Below, piece by piece: positions 43,040 to 51,617 of a stretch of DNA of 56,491 nt. The notes under the pieces were generated by a model. The model made no database searches, was not told where the DNA came from, and saw only the letters and a list, made by a program, of their open reading frames with translations. Source of the DNA: Isotricha intestinalis (lineage: Eukaryota > Ciliophora > Litostomatea > Vestibuliferida > Isotrichidae). Within the stretch, counting starts at the first letter, position 1, and every line of letters starts with the position of its first letter. The position numbers and the translations under genes were made by a program. The stretch is taken from assembly GCA_023807065.1 (NCBI GenBank), contig JAJJLU010000395.1:1-56491 (forward strand), in the 5' to 3' direction.

Positions 43040-43554
43040 TTAATTTGGCTTTTTCATTATTACAAAATCTAATTTTAAATGACCAAAATTTAATATGTCA
43101 TTTTCATTTAATTCATAATATTTATTATCATTTATTTTAACTCCATTTAAATAAGTTCCATTTGTACTATTTAAATCAAATATATAAGGTTTAATTAATT
43201 CTTTATCTCTTAATAAAATTTTTTTAAATTGAATAACTGAATGTTGTCTTGATATAGAAGAAGAATCTAAAATAATATCACAAATTTTTTTTTCTTTCCC
43301 AATTAAGAAATAATCTTTATTTTTTAATTTATATAATTTACTTGGTTCATTTTCATTTTCTTCAAAAAGATAAAGTCTCCAATCTTCTTTAGGAATACAA
43401 TTATCTGCAGGAACATTATATTTTAAAATAATTCTAAAATATTATATTTTATAAATTACCCTTCTATATTTTTATTTGTGTATAATAAACCACTTGGTTC
43501 AAAATTTGGTTTTTCTTTAATTATTAAAGAAGAAGAATTATTATTATTTTCCAT
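43040..43554 (-). CDS. SNIP1: SNIP1/Pml1-type FHA protein (RES complex), one short intron
   Basis: About 162 aa after splicing. The order of motifs matches SNIP1/Pml1, a subunit of the RES complex that helps splicing and nuclear retention of pre-mRNA: an N-terminal NFEPSGLL, then IILKYNVPADN, EDWRLYLFEEN, then the FHA core FLIGKEKKICDI, SSISRQHSVIQF, PYIFDLNSTNGTYLNG and NENDILNFG. Exon 1 is 43460-43554 and exon 2 is 43040-43433; a 26-nt intron at 43434-43459 must be removed to keep the frame (IEG-IILKYN). The Arg/Ser-rich N-terminus of animal SNIP1 is absent, as in fungal Pml1. It diverges from the large repeat-protein gene with 77 bp between the starts. Confidence 0.88.
43434..43459 (-). 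other. 26-nt intron in the SNIP1-like gene
   Basis: On the minus strand it runs from GTAATTTATA to ATATTTTAG, 26 nt. Reading through gives Gly then TAA; removing it continues the conserved SNIP1 reading. The size is in the range of the shortest known nuclear introns, as in Paramecium. Confidence 0.85.
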
Positions 43555-43631
43555 TTAAGAAATTGTCAAATAATTAAAAAATAATATATATAAAAATATA
43601 TAATTATTTCTTTTCAGAAATTTAAAATTAA

Positions 43632-46600
43632 ATGAATAATGAAAATTTAAAAGAAGAAGATTTAATAACAGAGAAAATAAAATATTTAATTAAGATAAAT
43701 AATAGTAAAGATATTATTATTCCAAATGTATTGATTGCAAATAATTATACATGTCAAAATAATTCTCCATGTACAGAATTATTATCTCAAAGAAGAAATT
43801 TAGAAGAAAATTTAAAAAAAGAATCTCCAAGAAAAAGTATTAATTTAGCAGAAGAATTAATGCCTGATAAAATTAATAGGAAATTAAATATAAATCATTC
43901 TTTAGAAAGTTTATTAACAAATAAATATAGAATATTATTTAAATCTAAATTTAGAAGAATCACAAATAAAATTGATGATATACAAAAATCGAAAGCAACT
44001 TTAAATAATTTTAAATATGTTTTTCAATATTGGAGATATTCTAAATATAAATATATTGTAAAAATTATGAATAATTTAAGATTTACTGACCAAAGGAAAA
44101 AATTTTATAAATGGGAAAGAATAATTAAATTTCAAAATTTTAAAAATGATAATTTCAATAAAAAAAATAATACATTATCTAATCAAATTAATATTATTGA
44201 AAATTCTTTAGAAGAATATAATAAAAGAAATATTAAAGAATTTAAAAGTGATTTAAAAAGTGAAAATACTAAAATTGAAAATAATCAAAATGAAAAATTA
44301 GAGAACATTATTAATAATTATTTAAATAAAAATGTAATTATTTTTCATAAAGATGAATTGAATAAAAATTTAAAATTTTCTGATGAAAAAAAAACTATTT
44401 TTCAAATAGAATGTATTCAAAAAATAAAATCTGATTTGAAAGATGAAAAAATTAAAAATCATAATAATTTAAATAATAAAATAGAAGATTTAAATGAAAA
44501 ATATAAAAAAGAAAATATCAAAAAAATAAAAGAAGATGAAAAAATTAAAAAACAAGATAATCAAAAAAATAAAATTAGAAATTTAATTAAGAATATAAAT
44601 TTATATCAAAATCAAGAGTTTATAAAAAAAATAAATGAAGATATTCCAAATGAATCATCAAAATATAAAATTTTATCAAAAAATTATCTTAATGAGATTG
44701 AAAATAAATATAATAAACAAAATAAAAAATTAATATTTGAAGATAGTTTAGATAAAAAATTAGAAGATATTGTTTTAAACAAAGAAAACTTAAATAATCA
44801 AAATGAAATTTATCAAAATAATTATTTAAAAACAATAATAAAAGATAAAGAAAATAAAAAATATAATATTCAAAATGAAAAGATTGATTTTAATAAATTA
44901 AATAAAAGTTATGATTCTAAATATATAAAAAAGATAAGAAATGATAATAAAAATGATAAAAATGAAATTAAAAATACTAAAAGTCAATATAAATATTTTA
45001 TTAATAATATTTATAAAACTCTGATTAAAGAAATAAAAGTTGATGATAAAGATAATAAGAGCTTAAAATTAGAAAAATATAATAGTGAATTGAATCAAAT
45101 AGAAAATAATTATTCTAAAAATATTATTGTTATATTAAAAAAAGATGATAAAAATATTCCAATTAAAAATTTAGAAGAGAATAAAAATAAAATTAAACAA
45201 GTTAATGAAAATTATAAAAACCAAAATATAAAAGAAATAAATAACAAAGATATTGAAAATCCTAAATTAAAAGTTATTGATAAAATTAAATCTGTTAATG
45301 AAATATTCAATTATTATAATAAGAAAAATTTTAAATCTTTTAATAACGATATTCAAAATGAAAAAGAAAATATTGATTTTAAAGAAAATAATTTAAATAA
45401 AATAAATAATTCTTTTAAAACAGAAAATTTAAAAAGTTTTTCTTTAGATAAAAAAAATACACATAATAATATTAATAATTCAAATTCGAAATTTCAAATA
45501 AAATATTATTTATATCAATTTAGAAATAATAATTTAAAAAATATTAATGAAGATAATTCAAATAAAAGATTAAGAATAAGTTTAACACCTCCAAATATAA
45601 ATTCAATCAATTATTATTATAAGAAAAATTTAAAAGAATTAAAAAAAGATTTTGCTTCGATTAAAAGTGAAAGAAAAAAAAATAATAGAAATATATTTAT
45701 TAATATAGAAAAAGATTATAAAAATAAAAGTTTTAAAAATTTAAAAGAAGATTCTTCTGATTCTAAAGATAAAAATAAAAATAATGATAACTTATCAATT
45801 AATCAAATTGATAATCAATATTTAAATATAAATATAAAAAAAATTAATTCTGATTTATCAAATAAAAAATGTATTGAAAATAATAATGAAACAATAAATT
45901 TAAATAATATTAATTTAGAATATAATAAAAAAAATGTTATTCCTTTTAAAAATGATAATTTTGAAAAGAATTTAATAGTTTATCAAAATAATAATAATTT
46001 ATTAAATTTAATTTCAAAATCTTTTGACAAAGATAACATTCATTATTTTGAAAAAGATAAAAAAAATGAAAAAATAATTTCTAAAAGTAATTCGCCAAAT
46101 AATTTTACTGATGTATTAAATAAACATAAGTCATTATATATTAAAAAGATAATAAAAGATAATAATTTAAATAAGAAAAACAAATTAACAAATTCAAATA
46201 AAATTTTAGAAATTAAAAAAATATATGAAAAAAAAAATATAAGAAGGATAAATTTAAATAAGACTGATTTAAAAATTAATAATTTATATTTAAATGATAG
46301 TGGTTTTAATTTTTTAGAAAATAATTTTAATAAAAGTTATAATAAATCATTTAATGAAGATAAAATATCAGAATCTTTTATATTAGATAAAGAAAAAAAT
46401 ATAGAAAAAGAATTTAATGAAATAGAAAATAAATATAATAGTAATTATATAAGAAAAATAAAAAAAGATTTAACTCCAAAAAAAATAAATTTATTAACAA
46501 ATGATATTAAAACAGAATTTACAAGTAATTCACAATTTAAATTTTATTATTTTGACAATTACGGAAAAAATTTCATTAAATCTTTTTCTTTAGATAAAGA

Positions 46601-48533
46601 AAATCAAAAAAATGAAAATTTAAGTAACTTAAATAATAAATTAAATAATATTGATGATAATTATAATAAAGAAAATAATAAACAATTTTGTGTTGATAAT
46701 AAAAATAAAAATGAAAAGCATTGCTTGAGTAATAATAATTTATTAAATATTAATCAAAATTATGTAGTTAATAATGTTTCTTTTTTTAAAATTGATGAAA
46801 AAGATAAAAAATTATCTAATTTAAATATTAAAAATAATAAAATTAATTTTGATGATTATTATACTTTTATTAAAAAAATTAGAAGAGATTTAAATGATAA
46901 AAGGAAAATATTATGTCCTAATAAATCTATGGAAAAAATAAATTCTAAATATCAAAATTTTATTAAACAATTTAAATGTGATAAAAAAAATAAAATAAAT
47001 GAAATAAGTTTTAATCAATTAAATTTATTTGATATTTTTAATACTTTTAATATTAAAAATTTTAATGAAGATAATAAAAATCAGAATATAAATAAATATG
47101 ATAATAAAAATACTTTAAAAGAAATAGATTTATTTAATATTTCTTTAAATAGAAAAAATTTTAATGAAGATAATAAAAATAAGAATATAAATAAATTTGA
47201 AAAAATAGAATTAAAAAAAATTGATTTAGAATATAAATCTTCAAATTTAAAATCTTTTTATGAAGATATTAAAGATAAACCTTTAAATAAAATAGTAAAT
47301 ACAAAAATAAAAGAAATAAATTCAGATTATAATTCTTTATACTTAAAATCTTTTAATGAAGATAAGAAAGATAAACCTTTAAAATATTTAAAACAATCAA
47401 ATTTGAAAGATATTGATTTATCATATGATTATTATAATAAAAAAAATATTAATGAATCTCAAAAAAACAAAAATGAAAAATCAAATTTAAATTTAGTTAA
47501 ATCTTTATCCAGTGATTTACCTTCTCCAAAATTATATATCAACAACATAAAACTAAATATAAAAAACTATAATTCAAAATATAAAATTTATAATATTAAA
47601 ACATTTAAAGAAGATAATGAAAATAAAAAATTATCAAAATTAAACAATGAAAAATTTAATAATAGCATAATTAAAGAATATAATAAAAATAATAGATTAT
47701 TTCATAATGATATAAAAAATAAAAGAATAGATAACTATAATATAAAAAAAGTGAAAAATTCATTGAATGAAATTCATACTTTTAAAATTAAAGAAGAAGA
47801 AGAAATAAGAAAAAAAATGGGAGAAAAATTGCCTTTTAAACCAACAATTTTAGGCTCTTTAGAAGAAATTCAGAATAAATTTTTTAAAAAATATAAAAAA
47901 AAATTTAATAAGGATAAAAAAGACAAAGGATTAAAAATTGGAGAAAATAATACTTTTCAAAAATTAAATTTTATAAATCTTAAATTTAAAGAATATGAAG
48001 AAAGTAAAATGAAAATAATAAGTCAAAAAGTAGAAGAAATAAATAAAAATTATATTATTCCAGATTTTGCAATTTATTTAAAAATATTAATAGATAAAAA
48101 TTCTAATAGAATTTCTCCTGAAGAAAAAGATTATTTAAATTCAATTTATAAAGAAATGTTATTTAAAATATATAAAGTTGATGAAGAAAAAAATATAAAT
48201 AATGTAATTAAAGGATATGAAGAAATTATGAATAATATTAGTATAATTTTATTTTCACTTAAAATCCAAAATGATTATATTCCTCAAAGTTATTTTGATA
48301 AATTTAAAAAGTATAATTATTTTTTGAATAAAGAAAATAAATATTATATTGAAAAAAAGAAAAATGATAATTTGGAAATTTCAAATAAATATAAATTTTT
48401 AATTTCTCAATATAAAGAATTAGGAATTAAAGAAAATGAATATTCTATGAAATATCAAAGAAAAACTTTTATAACTGCTTTTCTTTTTTCTTTTATTTTA
48501 GTAATTCTAATGAATATTATTTGGAATAATTAA
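43632..48533 (+). CDS. Giant tail-anchored protein with about 36 copies of an unrecognised repeat
   Basis: A 1,633-aa protein of unknown function. Residues 1-90 are charged. Residues about 95-170 hold two Trp-containing helices (FQYWRYSKYKYIV and FYKWERIIKF) that vaguely resemble Sfi1 centrin-binding repeats. From about 190 to 1440 a motif recurs every 30-40 residues: I-N/D-x-x-Y-x(3)-N-I/L-K-x-I/F-x-x-D-x-x-N/D-K-x-L/I, such as YNSLYLKSFNEDKKDKPL. A helical region follows and the chain ends with one hydrophobic segment (FITAFLFSFILVILMNII) just before the C-terminus, typical of a tail-anchored protein facing the cytoplasm. It is in one frame without a break for 4.9 kb, starts with ATG and ends with TAA. 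Confidence 0.85.
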   Translation: MNNENLKEEDLITEKIKYLIKINNSKDIIIPNVLIANNYTCQNNSPCTELLSQRRNLEENLKKESPRKSINLAEELMPDKINRKLNINHSLESLLTNKYRILFKSKFRRITNKIDDIQKSKATLNNFKYVFQYWRYSKYKYIVKIMNNLRFTDQRKKFYKWERIIKFQNFKNDNFNKKNNTLSNQINIIENSLEEYNKRNIKEFKSDLKSENTKIENNQNEKLENIINNYLNKNVIIFHKDELNKNLKFSDEKKTIFQIECIQKIKSDLKDEKIKNHNNLNNKIEDLNEKYKKENIKKIKEDEKIKKQDNQKNKIRNLIKNINLYQNQEFIKKINEDIPNESSKYKILSKNYLNEIENKYNKQNKKLIFEDSLDKKLEDIVLNKENLNNQNEIYQNNYLKTIIKDKENKKYNIQNEKIDFNKLNKSYDSKYIKKIRNDNKNDKNEIKNTKSQYKYFINNIYKTLIKEIKVDDKDNKSLKLEKYNSELNQIENNYSKNIIVILKKDDKNIPIKNLEENKNKIKQVNENYKNQNIKEINNKDIENPKLKVIDKIKSVNEIFNYYNKKNFKSFNNDIQNEKENIDFKENNLNKINNSFKTENLKSFSLDKKNTHNNINNSNSKFQIKYYLYQFRNNNLKNINEDNSNKRLRISLTPPNINSINYYYKKNLKELKKDFASIKSERKKNNRNIFINIEKDYKNKSFKNLKEDSSDSKDKNKNNDNLSINQIDNQYLNINIKKINSDLSNKKCIENNNETINLNNINLEYNKKNVIPFKNDNFEKNLIVYQNNNNLLNLISKSFDKDNIHYFEKDKKNEKIISKSNSPNNFTDVLNKHKSLYIKKIIKDNNLNKKNKLTNSNKILEIKKIYEKKNIRRINLNKTDLKINNLYLNDSGFNFLENNFNKSYNKSFNEDKISESFILDKEKNIEKEFNEIENKYNSNYIRKIKKDLTPKKINLLTNDIKTEFTSNSQFKFYYFDNYGKNFIKSFSLDKENQKNENLSNLNNKLNNIDDNYNKENNKQFCVDNKNKNEKHCLSNNNLLNINQNYVVNNVSFFKIDEKDKKLSNLNIKNNKINFDDYYTFIKKIRRDLNDKRKILCPNKSMEKINSKYQNFIKQFKCDKKNKINEISFNQLNLFDIFNTFNIKNFNEDNKNQNINKYDNKNTLKEIDLFNISLNRKNFNEDNKNKNINKFEKIELKKIDLEYKSSNLKSFYEDIKDKPLNKIVNTKIKEINSDYNSLYLKSFNEDKKDKPLKYLKQSNLKDIDLSYDYYNKKNINESQKNKNEKSNLNLVKSLSSDLPSPKLYINNIKLNIKNYNSKYKIYNIKTFKEDNENKKLSKLNNEKFNNSIIKEYNKNNRLFHNDIKNKRIDNYNIKKVKNSLNEIHTFKIKEEEEIRKKMGEKLPFKPTILGSLEEIQNKFFKKYKKKFNKDKKDKGLKIGENNTFQKLNFINLKFKEYEESKMKIISQKVEEINKNYIIPDFAIYLKILIDKNSNRISPEEKDYLNSIYKEMLFKIYKVDEEKNINNVIKGYEEIMNNISIILFSLKIQNDYIPQSYFDKFKKYNYFLNKENKYYIEKKKNDNLEISNKYKFLISQYKELGIKENEYSMKYQRKTFITAFLFSFILVILMNIIWNN
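44199..47945 (+). repeat. About 36 diverged protein repeats within the giant tail-anchored protein
   Basis: Degenerate coding repeats, about 90-120 bp each. The best conserved run is at about 47040-47400, where four successive units read IKNFNEDNKNQNIN, RKNFNEDNKNKNIN, LKSFYEDIKDKPLN and LKSFNEDKKDKPLK. Elsewhere only the Tyr, the Lys-Ile/Phe pair, the Asp and the Lys-Leu end survive. DNA-level identity is low apart from that run, so most copies are old. Confidence 0.8.
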
Positions 48534-48698
48534 ATATTTTTTTTAATTAAATAATTAATAAATAAAAAAAAAATTATCTTTTTGGAAAAAAAATATGAAA
48601 AAATAAAGATAATAAAAAAAATAACTATAATATTTAAAAAATAATAAAATAATTTAAAATATATAATTAACCATAAAAACTTCAGAAAAAAAAACGAA

Positions 48699-51341
48699 AT
48701 GTCAAATTTAAACCTAGAACAAATATTAGAAAATGCATTAAATATAGATAAAGAAACAAATCAAAACGCAATGAAAGAAATAATAAATTTAAGTCAATCA
48801 AACTTATCATTATTTTTACAAAATTTAGGAAATATATTATCAGATGAAAACAAGCCATCAAATATTAGACAATTAAGTGCAATATTAATGAAAAATTCTT
48901 TAATACATTATGAAAACTTTCAAAAAGAATGGAAAGAAAAAATATCAAATGAAGAAAAGAATAAAATTAAATTATTAGTTTTATCAACATTAGCTTCTCA
49001 ATATAAAGAAATAAGAACAAGTGCTTCAAATGTTATTTCTTCAATATGCAAAATTGATCAACCAATAATGACTCATTGGCCTAATTTAATTAATAGTTTA
49101 ACTAAAAATTGCTTTATTGATGATATTAATTTAAAATTATCTGCTATTGAAACTTTAGGATATGTTTGTGAAGAAATTAATATTAAATATATCGATTCTA
49201 ATACAGTTGATATTATTATGAATAGTTTAATTCAAAATTTAATTGATAATAATAATAATATTAATGTTATTATTCAAGTTTTAAAATCTCTTTTTTTTAC
49301 TGTTAAATTAGCTGAAAAAAATTTTTCTAATGAAAAAGAAATGAATATTATTATGAATGCTATTTTTTCATGTGGGGAAAAATATAAAAATAATGATGAT
49401 ATATTAGAAAAAATAGCAATGTTATTTATTGAAATGTTTAATATTTCATCTTATTATGATTATATAAATCCTTATTTTGATAAAATTATTCAATTTGCTT
49501 TTAATATTATTAATGGAAAATATGAATCTAATGAAAGATTATCTCTTTTAGGAATTGAAATTATTTGTTCAATTGGAGATGAAGAATCAAAAAGAGAATC
49601 TAATAAAATTATTATTAAAAATACGATTAATGGTTTAAAAATAGAAAATATTAATAATAATTCTAGGAAATATTTTAATAGAGTTAATAAAGAATTAATT
49701 GATTTAATATTAAAGTTTGTTAAAGTTCCTGAAGAAGATGAAGATGAAAATGAATGGAATTTGTCAAAAGGATGTTTACATATATTAAGTGTTTTAGTTA
49801 AAGTCATTGACAGAGATAATATATATAATTTTTACCTAAAATTATATAATCAAATATGTCAATGTAATAATATTAATGATAAATGTAAATGTTGGTATTT
49901 AGTTTCAGGCTGTTTATCTTCTTTTAATAATAATGAAATAAAAACTTTAATATCAAACAATTTAAATAGAATATATAAAGATATTGAATTTAATGAAAAT
50001 ATAAAATTAAAAAAAAGTGCTACTTTTCTTTTAACAAAAATATCAAAAACATTACCTAAATTAATAGATTCAAATAAATTTAATGAAATAATTCCCTTAT
50101 TATTAAATACTTTTATAAATCCAAATCCAATAATATGTCAAAATATATGTATAATATTGCAAAATATAATAAAATTTAATGGTGATTTAAACACAAATAA
50201 AAGTTCAAATATATTAAGTAACTATTTTGATGATATTGTAAGAAGATTATTTATTCCAGCAATTAATGAAGTTTTATCAAATTCAGAAGATTTAAAATTA
50301 GCTTTAAGTAGATTAATAACAATTGGAACTTTAATAGAATATTCATCACATGATAAACAAGATAAAATAATGGAAATATTAATGCAATTTTTAAAAGAAA
50401 TTGAAAGTACAATAAATCAATTTGACAATATTATTTCCAAAGGTTCTAATATTGAAAGAATATATCAATTACAAGATTATTATTATACTATATTAAATAT
50501 TATATTCAATAAATATAAAAGTGAAATTAATTTAGAATTAGGGAAAAAAATTTGGGAATTAACAGAAAATGTTTTTAAATTAAGAAAAACAGTTTTTGAA
50601 GAAGCTAATATAGCATTAAGTTCTTTATCAACAAATATGAAGACAAACTTTAAAGAAATATTTAATAATTATTATCCATATATAACTTATTCAATAAAAT
50701 CATATAATATAAAAGATTTATGTAAAAGTGGTTTAGTATCATTATTAAATTCAATTCGTTCAATAGGAAATAATATAGAAGGAAAATCAAAGGAAATAAT
50801 TTTAATATTAATTGAAGTTTGTACTTCAAATGAAGTATCAAGAGAAAATAAAACAATATCAATATCATGTATTGGTGAAATTGCAATTAATATAGGAATT
50901 AAATTTGAAGAATATTTAAATATTGTTTTTCAATTATTATTTTCAGCTTGTGAAACTACAGTTAATAATAATAATATTGATAATGATGAAGATACTATTG
51001 AATTTATTATTAATTTAAGATATGAATTAATTATGACTTTTAATTGTATTGTTTTTTCTGTTGAAGAAAAAACTAATTTACTTAATCCTTATATTAATAA
51101 TATGTTTAAATTTTTTAAAGCTATTGTTAATGATGATATTTTCATGGCACCAAAAATTTTAAAAAATATGATTTCTTTAGTTGTTGATTTAGTTAATATT
51201 TATGGAAATGAAATTATTGAAGTTTGTGATGAAAATTTTGCTTCTAATTTAATTGTTAATTTAAAGAAGTTTCATATTTCTAATTATGAAAATGAATTGA
51301 TACAATATGAAAATTTTTTTAAGAAATTATATTTAAAATAA
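48699..51341 (+). CDS. KPNB1: Importin beta (karyopherin beta-1)
   Basis: An 880-aa nuclear import receptor. It begins with the importin-beta N-terminal domain (LEQILENALNIDKETNQNAMKEI, then RQLSAILMKNSLIHY for Ran contact) and continues as HEAT repeats through the whole length, about 19 expected. The stretch CKIDQPIMTHWPNLINSL and ETLGYVCEEI are typical of importin beta-1 rather than of transportin or exportins. The acidic loop PEEDEDENEWN near residue 345 corresponds to the acidic loop of HEAT 8 that responds to Ran. Length is normal (876 aa in humans). It binds importin alpha or cargo directly and releases it on RanGTP. It starts with ATG and ends with TAA. Confidence 0.9.
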   Translation: MSNLNLEQILENALNIDKETNQNAMKEIINLSQSNLSLFLQNLGNILSDENKPSNIRQLSAILMKNSLIHYENFQKEWKEKISNEEKNKIKLLVLSTLASQYKEIRTSASNVISSICKIDQPIMTHWPNLINSLTKNCFIDDINLKLSAIETLGYVCEEINIKYIDSNTVDIIMNSLIQNLIDNNNNINVIIQVLKSLFFTVKLAEKNFSNEKEMNIIMNAIFSCGEKYKNNDDILEKIAMLFIEMFNISSYYDYINPYFDKIIQFAFNIINGKYESNERLSLLGIEIICSIGDEESKRESNKIIIKNTINGLKIENINNNSRKYFNRVNKELIDLILKFVKVPEEDEDENEWNLSKGCLHILSVLVKVIDRDNIYNFYLKLYNQICQCNNINDKCKCWYLVSGCLSSFNNNEIKTLISNNLNRIYKDIEFNENIKLKKSATFLLTKISKTLPKLIDSNKFNEIIPLLLNTFINPNPIICQNICIILQNIIKFNGDLNTNKSSNILSNYFDDIVRRLFIPAINEVLSNSEDLKLALSRLITIGTLIEYSSHDKQDKIMEILMQFLKEIESTINQFDNIISKGSNIERIYQLQDYYYTILNIIFNKYKSEINLELGKKIWELTENVFKLRKTVFEEANIALSSLSTNMKTNFKEIFNNYYPYITYSIKSYNIKDLCKSGLVSLLNSIRSIGNNIEGKSKEIILILIEVCTSNEVSRENKTISISCIGEIAINIGIKFEEYLNIVFQLLFSACETTVNNNNIDNDEDTIEFIINLRYELIMTFNCIVFSVEEKTNLLNPYINNMFKFFKAIVNDDIFMAPKILKNMISLVVDLVNIYGNEIIEVCDENFASNLIVNLKKFHISNYENELIQYENFFKKLYLK

Positions 51342-51617
51342 TAATTAATTTTATTTATTCTTTTTATTTAAATTTTTATTAATTGATTATTATTTTATTT
51401 ATTAAAAATTATATTTTTTTTTTTTCTTTTTTATGTTAATTTTAAATAAAAATTTATAAAATTAAAATAATTATTTTTTAAGTGGAATGAAAATTATTTA
51501 ATGATTTATTAATTTTAATTTTATGAATTTGATGTAAAAAAAAAATAAAAAAATAATTGTATTAAAAATATCTTAACAAGAAATATTTCAAACCAAAAGG
51601 ATAATTATAATAAAAAA

